Of a stretch of 64,000 bases of DNA, positions 27,254 through 36,647 are shown in pieces (the stretch's first letter is position 1; every line of letters begins with the position of its first letter). The position numbers were made by a program, and so were the translations under genes. The notes beneath the pieces were generated by a model that saw only the letters and a list, made by a program, of their open reading frames with translations, did no database searches and had not been told where the DNA came from. The stretch is from positions 496,001 through 560,000 of the forward strand of contig NZ_JAPDOE010000001.1 in the NCBI RefSeq assembly GCF_026013365.1, in the 5' to 3' direction. Origin of the DNA: Paenibacillus sp. LS1. GTDB lineage: Bacteria > Bacillota > Bacilli > Paenibacillales > Paenibacillaceae.

Positions 27254-28656
27254 TTAAAGTATTGATTGTAGATGATGATAAGTTGGTACGCAAAGGCATT
27301 AGCTCTGCGATGCCATGGAACGATTTCAACATGGAGGTTGTAGGAGAGGCAAGCAACGGTGCGAAAGCACTGGATTTCCTGAAATCCCAACCGGTGGATA
27401 TGATGTTGACGGATCTTGCGATGCCGGTCATGTCAGGGATTGAACTGATGCGTGCTGCGAGGCAACTCTATCCGGAACTTCATATCGTTGTGTTAACACT
27501 GCATCAGGATTTTGATTATATCCAGGAAGCGCTCAGACTCGGAGCCATCGACTATATAGCCAAAGTCCAGCTGGAGAAAGAGCAATTCGAACATGTTCTG
27601 CAGCGCATACATACCCGGATTAACGGGTTGACAAACACGATCAGAAAGATGCCTTCGCAGAATGAAATCAATGTCCATTATCCCAATGTGTATGCACTTG
27701 TTTCACAGGATCGCAAATCCGAGCATACGTGGCCAATGGATATAACTGCGCATGAAGATGAGATGAGGTGGGAGGTTGAGCGTAATAGCTGCATGTGGGC
27801 TGCACCCCCGTCGGAAGAGGATCAACTATTCCATCAATTGAAGGAGTCTCTCCATCAAGTTCCCCATAGTACGTTGTTGGTTTTGTCTGATGTACATGAG
27901 CGAACATGGTCACAAATCAAAAACTGGATTATAAATTATACAGAGACGTCTTTATTCTATGCGTACAACCCCAATAACCAAGTCATTGACGTTTCGATGA
28001 ATGAGGAAGATACATTTTCAAAAGAACCGCAGGATGAAGACATGGACCTTATTAAGCAAAGTTGGTTCCAAACACCCTGGACCCACCATGACAGTTATTA
28101 CAACCAACTTATGGACCAGTTCAAATCATTACGATTACATAAAGGTCAGTTGATGGGTTTACTTTACTCAATCGTTATGGAATGGAACCACCTGTTTGCC
28201 CAAACTTCGCTTGGAAGAATCGCCATGATCCATTCTTTCGATTCCTGGTACGAAGTTGAAGAATGGATCAAACAGACCGCTGCAAGCATTCGCAAGGCGG
28301 ATGAACAGAGCTCGTATTCGCAGGAAATCGTCGATGCCGTTAAAAAAGCGGTGATGATCGTGCAGCAGGATTTGGAACAGGCCTATACAGCTTCAGGTCT
28401 CTCCCAACAACTCAATATCAGCCGAAGTTACTTCAGTCAATGTTTCAAAGATCTGATGGGAAAAACCTTTAATGAGTACTCCCGGTTCATCCGGGTAGAG
28501 AAGTCCAAAGAGTATTTGCTCAATACAAACAACACGATTTTCTGGATTGCGGAACGAGTGGGTTATACGGATGAAAAATATTTCAGTCGGATTTTCCGCG
28601 AACTGACAGGTCTTCTGCCAAGCGAATATCGGCAGCTAGGTAGAGGAAATAAATAG
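27250..28656 (+). CDS. YesN-like response regulator with AraC-type HTH
   Basis: 468 residues. The receiver domain has VDDDK at the N-terminus, phospho-acceptor Asp55 in MLTDLAMPVMSG, Thr in LTLHQD and Lys in YIAKVQLEKE. A ~200-residue linker region of uncertain fold follows (about 140-350). The last 100 residues hold paired AraC helix-turn-helix motifs (SGLSQQLNISRSYFSQCFK, IAERVGYTDEKYFSRIFRE). Overlap with the kinase gene implies co-translation. A terminator at 28655 separates the pair from the transporter operon, which has its own promoter. Confidence 0.94.
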   Translation: MIKVLIVDDDKLVRKGISSAMPWNDFNMEVVGEASNGAKALDFLKSQPVDMMLTDLAMPVMSGIELMRAARQLYPELHIVVLTLHQDFDYIQEALRLGAIDYIAKVQLEKEQFEHVLQRIHTRINGLTNTIRKMPSQNEINVHYPNVYALVSQDRKSEHTWPMDITAHEDEMRWEVERNSCMWAAPPSEEDQLFHQLKESLHQVPHSTLLVLSDVHERTWSQIKNWIINYTETSLFYAYNPNNQVIDVSMNEEDTFSKEPQDEDMDLIKQSWFQTPWTHHDSYYNQLMDQFKSLRLHKGQLMGLLYSIVMEWNHLFAQTSLGRIAMIHSFDSWYEVEEWIKQTAASIRKADEQSSYSQEIVDAVKKAVMIVQQDLEQAYTASGLSQQLNISRSYFSQCFKDLMGKTFNEYSRFIRVEKSKEYLLNTNNTIFWIAERVGYTDEKYFSRIFRELTGLLPSEYRQLGRGNK

Positions 28657-28697
28657 CCGACAGTTTCCTGTTTTAGGAGCTGCCGGCTTTTGTTTTT
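28655..28697 (+). terminator. Terminator of the kinase/regulator operon
   Basis: AGCCG and CGGCT close an imperfect stem (inner CAG/CTG and CCT/AGG pairs) followed by TTTTGTTTTT, starting at the stop codon of the regulator gene. Confidence 0.75.
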
Positions 28698-28850
28698 GAT
28701 CGAGACAAGGGGAGATAGACGAATGTCGGTCAGTAGGTAGGATAAATGCTCACAAGTTTACAATGCTTTGTAATACCAATTGAAAACTGTAACCATTTCT
28801 CTATCCAAACGGACGTGTAATCCCTATCACGAGGGGTCTTCACTCCATTT

Positions 28851-28869
28851 TATAATGAAAGCGTAAACA
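28851..28869 (+). promoter_or_regulatory. -10 element with overlapping near-perfect cre
   Basis: TATAAT at 28851-28856 runs into TGAAAGCGTAAACA (28856-28869), a 13/14 match to the cre consensus. CcpA bound here would occlude the promoter of the importer operon. No clear -35 is present, which fits dependence on the YesN-type activator. Confidence 0.65.
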
Positions 28870-28904
28870 TAATTGAACATCAGAATAAAGGGGAATCGAA
28901 CGAG

Positions 28905-30641
28905 ATGAGAACAAAATGGTCCATGAAAAGCAACCTGTTAACGAAGCGTCTGGCTGTACTATCCATGTCTGCCTTGATGATTGCAACCCTCGCGGCGTGT
29001 GGAGACTCTTCCAGTCCTCCTACTGCAGAGGAAGCAGGCAAATATGAGGTAACGCCCGGAGATCCGTTCAGTGCCTATAAAGACGAAATCACCGTAACCA
29101 TGGGACGGGTGACCACAGCCAATCCAAAACTTCCGGCTGGAGATACTTACGAGAACAACGCGTATACTCGGCTGGTCAAAGAAACGTTTAACGCTCAGAT
29201 TACAGACCAATTTGAAGCCAATGGTGAAGATTATAGCCGGCAAGTTTCGCTCGCCATTGCATCAGGGGAATTGCCTGACATGATGCGTGTCGATTCCAAA
29301 GATGAACTCAAAGAACTGGTGGATAATGATCTGATTGAGGATCTGACAGCCATTTATGATCAATATGCTACGGATGATATCAAGCAGATGTACGATTCCT
29401 ACGATGGCCGCGCATTAGACAATGCAACGATCGATGGACGTTTGATGGGACTTCCGGCAACTTCCCTCGATTCCGCACCTACGATGGTTTGGGTCCGCCA
29501 AGATTGGCTGGACCTGCTGGGAATTCAACTGGATGCAGACGGAGATGGCGCCATCTCGCTCGAAGAAGTGGAGAAAACAGCGCTGGAATTTTTAAAAAGA
29601 GATCCTGGCCAATCCGGGAATCCGGTAGGTATTCCGTTTGTGAACACGATGAATACAACGGATTATAATGGTTCTGCCTATACGATGCTGGGTGTAGCCT
29701 CAACCGAGGGAGCCTTCCCGCAATATTGGATGAATGGTGAAGATGGCAAAATCGTGTATGGTTCCACGACAGAAGAAACGAAGAAAATGCTGGGCACCAT
29801 GGCCGATTGGTTCAAAAATGGCATCATTGACCCGCAATTTGGAACCCGCACGTTTGATGATATTACCGCACTCTACGCCAATGGCCAAAGCGGTATTGCT
29901 TTTGGACCGTGGCATATTCCAGACTGGGGACTGATCAGCGCGAAACAGATGGATAAAAATGCGAAATTCTCGGCTTATACACTGGAGGATGCAAACGGCA
30001 AGGTCAACGTAGCCCATGCCAATCCATCCAATCAGTTTATCGTGGTGAGAAAAGGGTATGAGCACCCTGAACTGGCCGTTAAGATTCTTAATTTGTTCTA
30101 CGATAAACTGGCCAATGATAAAGATGCCGCAACAACCATGCCTGAAGCTGCCAAGTATCAGGAGACCGGGGTAGACGGATCTACGAGACCTTTTAATATC
30201 GAAGTCAACTCGGCTACATCGCTGCTGGATGATTACTCTGACGTTGTTCGCGGGATTAAAGGAGAGATCGGCCTCGACGAGGTTCGCACAACCGAATCGA
30301 AAAACAACATCGGAAGCATCAAAACCTATTTGAGCGACATGGATACGGATGATGTGACTGCTTGGTCCAAATATCATTCACGGATCAACGGAGTGGGACT
30401 GATCGACAAACTGACACAGGAAAACAAATTTGTCTGGATGACACCTGCTTACTCTGGCACTACACCGAGCATGAAACAGACATGGGCCAATCTGACGAAG
30501 TTGGAGCAGGAATCGTTTATCAAAATCATAACGGGTTCAGAACCGCTTGATTACTTCGATACATTCGTCAGCAATTGGAAGAAACAAGGCGGTGATCAAG
30601 TTATTCAGGAAATTGAAGACGAGATCGCATCGAAACAATAA
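28905..30641 (+). CDS. Extracellular solute-binding lipoprotein (LplA/YtcQ-like)
   Basis: 578 residues. A basic N-terminus, hydrophobic stretch and lipobox LAAC place lipidated Cys32 at the membrane surface. It is the long type of family 1 binding protein used by CUT1 importers in Paenibacillus. An EF-hand-like loop DADGDGAISLEEVEKTALEF is visible in the middle (about 205-225), typical of this branch. It captures oligosaccharides and hands them to the two permeases encoded just downstream. The two GH13 glucosidases in the same run suggest alpha-glucosides such as isomaltooligosaccharides. AAGGGGA precedes the ATG. Confidence 0.92.
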   Translation: MRTKWSMKSNLLTKRLAVLSMSALMIATLAACGDSSSPPTAEEAGKYEVTPGDPFSAYKDEITVTMGRVTTANPKLPAGDTYENNAYTRLVKETFNAQITDQFEANGEDYSRQVSLAIASGELPDMMRVDSKDELKELVDNDLIEDLTAIYDQYATDDIKQMYDSYDGRALDNATIDGRLMGLPATSLDSAPTMVWVRQDWLDLLGIQLDADGDGAISLEEVEKTALEFLKRDPGQSGNPVGIPFVNTMNTTDYNGSAYTMLGVASTEGAFPQYWMNGEDGKIVYGSTTEETKKMLGTMADWFKNGIIDPQFGTRTFDDITALYANGQSGIAFGPWHIPDWGLISAKQMDKNAKFSAYTLEDANGKVNVAHANPSNQFIVVRKGYEHPELAVKILNLFYDKLANDKDAATTMPEAAKYQETGVDGSTRPFNIEVNSATSLLDDYSDVVRGIKGEIGLDEVRTTESKNNIGSIKTYLSDMDTDDVTAWSKYHSRINGVGLIDKLTQENKFVWMTPAYSGTTPSMKQTWANLTKLEQESFIKIITGSEPLDYFDTFVSNWKKQGGDQVIQEIEDEIASKQ

Positions 30642-30660
30642 CATCTATGAACTGTGGCAG

Positions 30661-30677
30661 GGCTGCGATTCGCAGCC
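30661..30677 (+). promoter_or_regulatory. Intercistronic hairpin between binding protein and permease genes
   Basis: GGCTGCG and CGCAGCC form a 7-bp perfect GC-rich stem with an ATT loop, followed by TTTCTTC. Such hairpins usually lower downstream expression or stabilise the upstream binding-protein mRNA. Confidence 0.6.
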
Positions 30678-30702
30678 TTTCTTCAACGAAAGGGGTTCGT
30701 CC

Positions 30703-31617
30703 ATGAAACAGGGTAACTTGAAAACAAGGGGCCGTCTTGGCCCAGGTGCCATGTACCATATCATGATGCTGCCAGGCATTTTGTTTTTGCTTGTATTCAG
30801 CTATGTTCCGATGGTCGGCATTATTACGGCTTTTCAGGACTATATACCGGCCAAGGGCATGTTCGGCTCCGAATTTGTAGGGCTGAAGCATTTTATGTAT
30901 ATGTTCAAGCTGCCGGATATCGCGCAGGTCGTCAGCAATACGTTGGTGATTGCGATTGGCAAGATTCTGCTCGGAACGATGATGGCCATCATTTTTTCCG
31001 TTTTGTTAAATGAAATTCGTATTAAATACGTGAAAAAATCCGTGCAGACGATTGTTTATCTACCGCACTTTCTATCCTGGGTTGTCCTAGCATCCGTCGT
31101 TGTCAACATGTTCAGCTTGGACGGAATTGTGAATCAAATGTTGGCGTTCTTTGGCCTGGAGAATATTAATTTCCTTGGCAGCAACACCTGGTTCCAGCCA
31201 CTGATTATAGGAACTGACGTGTGGAAAGAGTTTGGTTACAGTTCCATCGTTTATTTAGCTGCGATTACATCGATTGATCCCGGTCTATACGAAGCGGCAG
31301 GAATGGATGGAGCCAGTTGGTGGAGAAAAGTGTGGCATATTACGCTGCCGGGCATGCTCCCCATCATTCTGCTCATGGGTGTAATGAGCCTGACGAATAT
31401 TTTGAGCGCTGGTTTCGATCAAATCTATAATCTGTATAACCCGGTTGTCTATGAGACGGGCGACATTCTGGATACCTATGTCTATCGGATCGGTCTCGTT
31501 GGACGACAGTATAGCTTCGGTACGGCAGTTGGCTTGTTCAAGTCGGTCATCGGCATTGTTTTGCTCATGTCTGCCAACCAGTTGGCCAAAAAATATACGG
31601 ACCGAAAAATATTCTAA
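30703..31617 (+). CDS. Sugar ABC transporter permease (LplB/YteP-like)
   Basis: 304 residues with six predicted membrane helices. The binding-protein-dependent transport motif with conserved EAA region reads YEAAGMDGASWWRKVWHITLPGM. The frame is open from 30547 but that part overlaps the binding-protein gene; GAAAGGGG at 30687-30694 marks ATG 30703 as the start. It pairs with the permease encoded 13 nt downstream. No ATPase gene is in the operon, so energy is presumably supplied by a shared MsmX/UgpC-type ATPase encoded elsewhere, as known for several Bacillus importers. Confidence 0.93.
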   Translation: MKQGNLKTRGRLGPGAMYHIMMLPGILFLLVFSYVPMVGIITAFQDYIPAKGMFGSEFVGLKHFMYMFKLPDIAQVVSNTLVIAIGKILLGTMMAIIFSVLLNEIRIKYVKKSVQTIVYLPHFLSWVVLASVVVNMFSLDGIVNQMLAFFGLENINFLGSNTWFQPLIIGTDVWKEFGYSSIVYLAAITSIDPGLYEAAGMDGASWWRKVWHITLPGMLPIILLMGVMSLTNILSAGFDQIYNLYNPVVYETGDILDTYVYRIGLVGRQYSFGTAVGLFKSVIGIVLLMSANQLAKKYTDRKIF

Positions 31618-31630
31618 GGAGGCCAAACCT

Positions 31631-32524
31631 GTGTCCTATTCTGCAAACTTCAAAGAACGAATTGGCCGGTTTGTCATCTATGCCATCGTTATCATGCTGG
31701 CATTGGTCTGCCTTCTTCCGTTATGGAATATCGTTGCCATTTCATTCAGCAGCAGCGAGGCGGTAACCGCGAATGCAGTAGGTCTCGTTCCAGTTAATTT
31801 CACAACTGCGGCGTATACCAAAATTATCGATGATGCACAGTTCTGGCGTTCCTTTGGCATATCTGTTCTACGTGTTGTGCTTGCCCTTGTGCTTAATATG
31901 ATTCTGATTATTCTGATGGCTTATCCGTTATCCAAATCGAAGAGGGATTTTAAAGGCAGAAACATTTATATGAATATCATGATTTTTGCCATGTTGTTCA
32001 GTGGAGGCATGATTCCAAGTTACCTGCTGATCAAAAATCTGGATATGCTGAATACGATATGGGCACTTGTTCTACCAGGTGCTGTCCCGATATTCAGAGT
32101 CATCCTCGTGATGAACTTCTTCTCCGCTGTACCTAAAGCGCTTGAAGAAGCAGCGTTCATCGACGGGGCCAATCCGCTTCAGGTCTTGTTCAAAGTGTAT
32201 GTTCCCGTGTCTATTCCTGCACTGGCGACCGTCGCCTTATTCAGTATTGTGGGTACATGGAATGACTTTTTCGGTGGTTTGATCTATATGACCAAAGTCA
32301 GCAATTATCCGCTAATGACCTATATTCAGTCCCTTAACGTGAATATTGCCGACTTGCTTCAAGCCGGTACAAATTCCAGCGAACTCAGCAACCTGACTGA
32401 AATTTCGAACAAAAACCTGAATGCGGCCAAAATCGTAATCGCTGTTATCCCGCTATTGCTGATTTATCCACTGCTGCAAAAATACTTTGTAACTGGCATT
32501 GTCGTAGGATCGGTCAAAGAATAA
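31631..32524 (+). CDS. Sugar ABC transporter permease (LplC/YtcP-like)
   Basis: 297 residues, six membrane helices, with the EAA-loop signature LEEAAFIDGANPLQVLFKVYVPVSIPAL. AAGGAGG at 31617-31623 lies 7 nt before GTG 31631, so the longer frame opening at 31445 is overlap with the first permease gene. The C-terminal end LQKYFVTGIVVGSVKE is characteristic of the family. It completes the CUT1 importer and is followed after 22 nt by the first alpha-glucosidase gene. Confidence 0.93.
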   Translation: MSYSANFKERIGRFVIYAIVIMLALVCLLPLWNIVAISFSSSEAVTANAVGLVPVNFTTAAYTKIIDDAQFWRSFGISVLRVVLALVLNMILIILMAYPLSKSKRDFKGRNIYMNIMIFAMLFSGGMIPSYLLIKNLDMLNTIWALVLPGAVPIFRVILVMNFFSAVPKALEEAAFIDGANPLQVLFKVYVPVSIPALATVALFSIVGTWNDFFGGLIYMTKVSNYPLMTYIQSLNVNIADLLQAGTNSSELSNLTEISNKNLNAAKIVIAVIPLLLIYPLLQKYFVTGIVVGSVKE

Positions 32525-32546
32525 CATTAGAAAGGTTGAATGGAAC

Positions 32547-34175
32547 ATGGAAAATAAAAAATGGTGGAAAGAAACTGTTGTATATCAAATATATCCACGC
32601 AGCTTTCAAGATCATAACGAAGATGGCATCGGCGACTTGAAGGGAATTATCTCGCGATTGGATTATTTACAGGAACTGGGCATTGGTGCAATCTGGTTAT
32701 CACCTGTTTGCAAGTCCCCTCAAGATGATTACGGATATGATATTTCAGATTATCAGGATATCGATCCGATGTTCGGGTCTTTGGAAGATATGGAAAACTT
32801 AATTCACGAAGCCAAGAAAAGAGACATTCGGATCATCATGGATCTGGTGTTGAACCATACATCGGATGAACACCCCTGGTTTCAAGAAGCCAAAAAAGGC
32901 AAAGACAATCCGTACCATGACTACTACGTCTGGAGAGATGGCGTGGAAGGAACGCCTCCAAACGACTTGGGGTCCACCTTCGGTGGTTCAGCCTGGGAAT
33001 GGGTGCCTGAGATCGGGCAGTATTATTTACATCTATTTTCCGTAAAACAGCCAGATCTCAACTGGGAAAACCCAAAAGTCCGGCAGGAAATATACGATAT
33101 GATCAATTGGTGGATCGACAAGGGTGTTGGTGGTTTTCGACTTGACGTGATCGACTTAATCGGTAAAGAACCGGATTTGAAGATTACGGGAAACGGACCT
33201 AATCTGCATAAATACATCAGGGAACTGAGCAAGGAGACCTTTCAGAAAGCGGAAGACCTGCTAACCGTTGGAGAAACATGGGGTGCAACTCCGGAAATCG
33301 CCAAACTGTATAGCAACCCGGACGGCAGTGAATTTTCAATGGTATTCCAATTTGAACACATCAGCCTTGATGAACAGGAAGGTAAAGGAAAGTGGGCTCT
33401 TAAACCTTTGGATGTGATGGCATTAAAAAAAGTGCTGTCCAAGTGGCAGACGGAGCTCAAAGGAGATGCCTGGAACAGTCTGTTCTGGAACAACCACGAT
33501 TTGCCTCGAATTGTATCTCGTTGGGGAAATGACGGAAAATTCAGGATCGAATCGGCTAAAATGTTGGCCACCCTTCTTCATGGCATGCAAGGTACGCCTT
33601 ACATATATCAGGGTGAAGAATTGGGGATGACGAATGTCCAATATGCGATAGAGGATTATCGAGATATAGAATTGCTCAACTTTTATAAGGAAAGAATGGG
33701 GAAGGGTTGTCCTGAACAAAGCGTGATGGAGTCAATCTACGCCAAGGGCCGTGATAACGCGCGAACACCTATGCAATGGGATACTTCTGATAACGCAGGT
33801 TTTACACGAGGGGAACCTTGGCTTAAGGTGAATCCGAATTATGAGCATATCCATGCCGAGCAATGTTTGAATGACCCTGAATCCATATTCCATTATTACC
33901 GGAAGTTAATTCAACTAAGAAAAGATCATGAAGTCATCGTATATGGCGATTATGAGCTGCTCTTTCCAGAGAACCCTGACGTGTTTGCTTATACTCGCAC
34001 GTTGAACGGTACTACGATTCTTGTGGTATGCAATTTCCAGGAATATACGACCGAATTCCCGCTTCAGGAGCAATTAACAGAATCCAATCAGCTTTTGATA
34101 TCCAATTATACAGGTGAGCTGTCGGATCGTGAACTGCGTCCATACGAGGCAAGAATGTACCTTATTCATATTTAA
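32547..34175 (+). CDS. GH13 alpha-glucosidase, oligo-1,6-glucosidase type
   Basis: 542 residues, no signal peptide, hence cytoplasmic. The N-terminal WWKETVVYQIYPRSFQD and the QPDLNW motif are those of GH13 subfamily 31. Catalytic residues are Asp200 (GFRLDVIDL, nucleophile), Glu243 (VGETWG, acid/base) and Asp318 (NNHDLPR, transition-state stabiliser). Val201 after the nucleophile is the residue seen in enzymes that cleave alpha-1,6 bonds such as isomaltose, so it probably hydrolyses imported isomaltooligosaccharides to glucose. AAAGG lies upstream and the gene follows the permease gene closely, in the same operon. Confidence 0.92.
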   Translation: MENKKWWKETVVYQIYPRSFQDHNEDGIGDLKGIISRLDYLQELGIGAIWLSPVCKSPQDDYGYDISDYQDIDPMFGSLEDMENLIHEAKKRDIRIIMDLVLNHTSDEHPWFQEAKKGKDNPYHDYYVWRDGVEGTPPNDLGSTFGGSAWEWVPEIGQYYLHLFSVKQPDLNWENPKVRQEIYDMINWWIDKGVGGFRLDVIDLIGKEPDLKITGNGPNLHKYIRELSKETFQKAEDLLTVGETWGATPEIAKLYSNPDGSEFSMVFQFEHISLDEQEGKGKWALKPLDVMALKKVLSKWQTELKGDAWNSLFWNNHDLPRIVSRWGNDGKFRIESAKMLATLLHGMQGTPYIYQGEELGMTNVQYAIEDYRDIELLNFYKERMGKGCPEQSVMESIYAKGRDNARTPMQWDTSDNAGFTRGEPWLKVNPNYEHIHAEQCLNDPESIFHYYRKLIQLRKDHEVIVYGDYELLFPENPDVFAYTRTLNGTTILVVCNFQEYTTEFPLQEQLTESNQLLISNYTGELSDRELRPYEARMYLIHI

Positions 34176-34234
34176 AGCATAATACGTAATACGTTATATC
34201 ATGTTCAGTTCTCAAGAAAGAAGGATTGTATTCA

Positions 34235-35902
34235 ATGAAAAGAGTATGGTGGAAAGAAGCAGTAGCCTATCAGATCTATCCGAGAAGTTTTATGGATTCC
34301 AACGGAGATGGAGTTGGTGATATCAAGGGGATCATCTCAAAACTGGATTATATTCAAGATCTCGGTATTGATCTGATATGGATCTGCCCGATGTATAAAT
34401 CACCAAACGATGATAATGGTTATGACATCAGTGATTACTGTTCCATTATGGATGAATTCGGCACGATGGCGGACTTTGATCAATTACTGCATGAAGTGCA
34501 TCACCGTGGCATGAAACTCATCATGGATCTAGTAATCAATCATACAAGTGATGAACACCCTTGGTTTATTGAATCCAGAGCTTCGCTGGATAACCCCAAA
34601 CGGGATTGGTACATCTGGAGAGATGGAAAGAACGGAGATGAGCCGAATAACTGGGAGAGCATCTTTGGCGGTTCTGCTTGGGAATATGATGAAGTCTCCG
34701 GACAGTACTATCTCCATCTGTTCTCCAAGAAACAACCAGACTTGAATTGGGCAAATAAAGAAGTTCGGAAATCCATATATGAAATGATGAATTGGTGGCT
34801 GGATAAAGGGATTGATGGTTTCCGTGTCGATGCCATTAGCCATATTCACAAAGAAGAGGGTCTCTTGGACATGCCGATCAGAGAAGGCGTCAAATACATC
34901 TCTTCTTTTGAAAAGCATATGAATGTCAAAGGAATCCAGAATTATCTGCAAGAAATGAAAGAGAATACATTATCCAGATATGACGTTGTGACTGTTGGGG
35001 AAGCGAATGGAGTAAAGGTAGAGGACCAAGAAGATCTGCTGGATTGGATCTGTGAAGTCAGAGGGAAATTTAATATGGTCTTTCAATTCGAACACCTGGA
35101 CCTTTGGAAAAATAGCACAGACAGGCAACTGGATGTTCCCAAATTGAAAAACGTCTTGACGAAGTGGCAAAAATCACTGGAAGGCGTCGGCTGGAATGCT
35201 TTATTTATTGAAAATCATGATCAGCCTCGCAAAGTTTCAATTTGGGGAAATGATACGGAGTATTGGTATGAAAGTGCCACAGCACTTGGAGCCATGTACT
35301 TTTTCATGCAAGGCACACCTTTCATATATCAGGGGCAAGAGTTAGGCATGACGAACGTGGCTTTCCCTACGATAGAGGATTATAACGACATAGCCGATCG
35401 AAATTTATATCAGATCAAACGCGAAGAGGGGATGTCGCATGAGGAGATCATGAACATCATCTGGGCTTCAAGTCGTGATAACTCCAGAACGCCGATGCAA
35501 TGGTCTTCAGCGAGCGAGGCCGGATTTACCAACGGTACGCCATGGCTGAAGGTGAATGACAATTACGTCAATATTAATGTAGAGAAACAACTTCAGGAAC
35601 CACGTTCCATCCTTCACTTTTATAAACAAATGATTCAGCTGCGAAAAGAGCACGATACGTTGACTTATGGGATCTATGAGCTTCTTATGCCTGATCATCC
35701 GAGTGTATTTGCTTATACACGTACACTGGCAGACCAACAGGTGCTGGTAGTAAGCAACCTTACTGAACACATCGTGGAGCTTGAGGAAGAGGAGATTGGA
35801 CTGAACTTCTCAGAAATCTGGCTTACCAACTATGAGAATGGCATGCTGCCAAGGATATTGCGACCATTCGAAACAATTGTTGGTTTAAGCGATAAAGTAT
35901 AA
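34235..35902 (+). CDS. GH13 alpha-glucosidase, second paralogue
   Basis: 555 residues, cytoplasmic, about half identical by eye to the preceding glucosidase. Catalytic residues are Asp199 (GFRVDAISH), Glu256 (VGEANG) and Asp329 (ENHDQPR). Ala200 replaces the Val that follows the nucleophile in the first enzyme; in GH13_31 this position helps choose alpha-1,6 against alpha-1,4 bonds, so the pair may split the work between linkages. AAGGA at 34221-34225 fits ATG 34235 better than the upstream TTG 34226. It is the last gene of the run; a terminator follows at 35912. Related alternatives are trehalose-6-phosphate hydrolase or isomaltulose-type enzymes. Confidence 0.9.
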   Translation: MKRVWWKEAVAYQIYPRSFMDSNGDGVGDIKGIISKLDYIQDLGIDLIWICPMYKSPNDDNGYDISDYCSIMDEFGTMADFDQLLHEVHHRGMKLIMDLVINHTSDEHPWFIESRASLDNPKRDWYIWRDGKNGDEPNNWESIFGGSAWEYDEVSGQYYLHLFSKKQPDLNWANKEVRKSIYEMMNWWLDKGIDGFRVDAISHIHKEEGLLDMPIREGVKYISSFEKHMNVKGIQNYLQEMKENTLSRYDVVTVGEANGVKVEDQEDLLDWICEVRGKFNMVFQFEHLDLWKNSTDRQLDVPKLKNVLTKWQKSLEGVGWNALFIENHDQPRKVSIWGNDTEYWYESATALGAMYFFMQGTPFIYQGQELGMTNVAFPTIEDYNDIADRNLYQIKREEGMSHEEIMNIIWASSRDNSRTPMQWSSASEAGFTNGTPWLKVNDNYVNINVEKQLQEPRSILHFYKQMIQLRKEHDTLTYGIYELLMPDHPSVFAYTRTLADQQVLVVSNLTEHIVELEEEEIGLNFSEIWLTNYENGMLPRILRPFETIVGLSDKV

Positions 35903-35911
35903 GTAGCATAG

Positions 35912-35962
35912 GCAAAAAGGCGTCTTATCATTGTCTGAATGATATAGACGCCTTTTGCTGAG
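35912..35962 (+). terminator. Terminator of the alpha-glucoside operon
   Basis: GCAAAAAGGCGTC pairs with GACGCCTTTTGC, with an inner TATCATT/AATGATA stem. Confidence 0.8.
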
Positions 35963-36010
35963 AATATTCGTTTTTGCCCCCGAAGTGTCACCATCAGGAT
36001 TAATATTCAA

Positions 36011-36460
36011 TTAAACCTGATCATTCTCTTCTAGATAAATAAATGCCTCCTCCAACAGGTGGATCAGCTGATCACTTTGTACTTCACCAAGGTGATGGAT
36101 CAGCCCTTCAAAGATCGAAGTGTATTTCTCATCCGCCTCGTCCGCACAGGCATTCCCTTTCTCAGTCAATGAGAGAATAGATACCCTATTATCCTTGGGG
36201 GAGGTGGAGCGAGATACATAGCCAAGTTGGATCAGATTATTAATCATCTGCGTTACCGTCGGAGAGGTCACCTGCAGCACTCTACTTATTTCAGAGACGG
36301 TTGCGGTGTGACTTTCTCCTTTGCGGATGGCGAGTAGAGCACGTACTTCACTAGCTTTTAGTCCCCACACCGTTTTCTTTCTCCAATTCATTCTGGCCAT
36401 CTTGGAAAACAATTCGACGAATTTGTCGATATTCGGATCTTTCTCTTTCGTATATGTCAA
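36011..36460 (-). CDS. MarR-family regulator
   Basis: 149 residues. A winged helix-turn-helix at about 35-105 reads ALLAIRKGES, ISRVLQVTSPTVTQMINNLIQLGYV and wing SPKDNRVSILSLTEKG, flanked by dimerisation helices. The start is TTG 36460, with GAGGTG at 36467-36472. It diverges from the alpha/beta hydrolase gene at 36648. A 16-bp perfect palindrome in the shared region is the likely operator, so it probably represses the hydrolase gene and itself in response to a small aromatic or lipid-like ligand. Confidence 0.9.
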   Translation of the reverse strand: MTYTKEKDPNIDKFVELFSKMARMNWRKKTVWGLKASEVRALLAIRKGESHTATVSEISRVLQVTSPTVTQMINNLIQLGYVSRSTSPKDNRVSILSLTEKGNACADEADEKYTSIFEGLIHHLGEVQSDQLIHLLEEAFIYLEENDQV

Positions 36461-36564
36461 ATCTTACACCTCATTTATGTATTTCATTTATTGCTTCATT
36501 GTATACAACATCAACCATTCGATTCAATCCCAACACGGATGCTTGAGCTTTTTCGGTATTAGAG

Positions 36565-36581
36565 TTATAGTATACTATAAT
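36565..36581. promoter_or_regulatory. Palindromic operator overlapping a -10 element
   Basis: TTATAGTATACTATAA (36565-36580) is a perfect 16-bp palindrome, the size expected for a MarR site. A plus-strand TATAAT (36576-36581) overlaps its right half. A second inverted repeat TAGGTT/AACCTA lies at 36587-36601. Confidence 0.7.
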
Positions 36582-36647
36582 TTAATTAGGTTGGTAACCT
36601 ATATATTTAAAAATGGAGAGTAATCTAATCCCGAAGGAGGATTCATC

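Noticed and set aside
34176..34234. Imperfect palindrome around ATACGTAATACGTTAT between the GH13 genes
   Set aside because: Arms are short and AT-rich, and the genes appear co-transcribed; no regulator is indicated.
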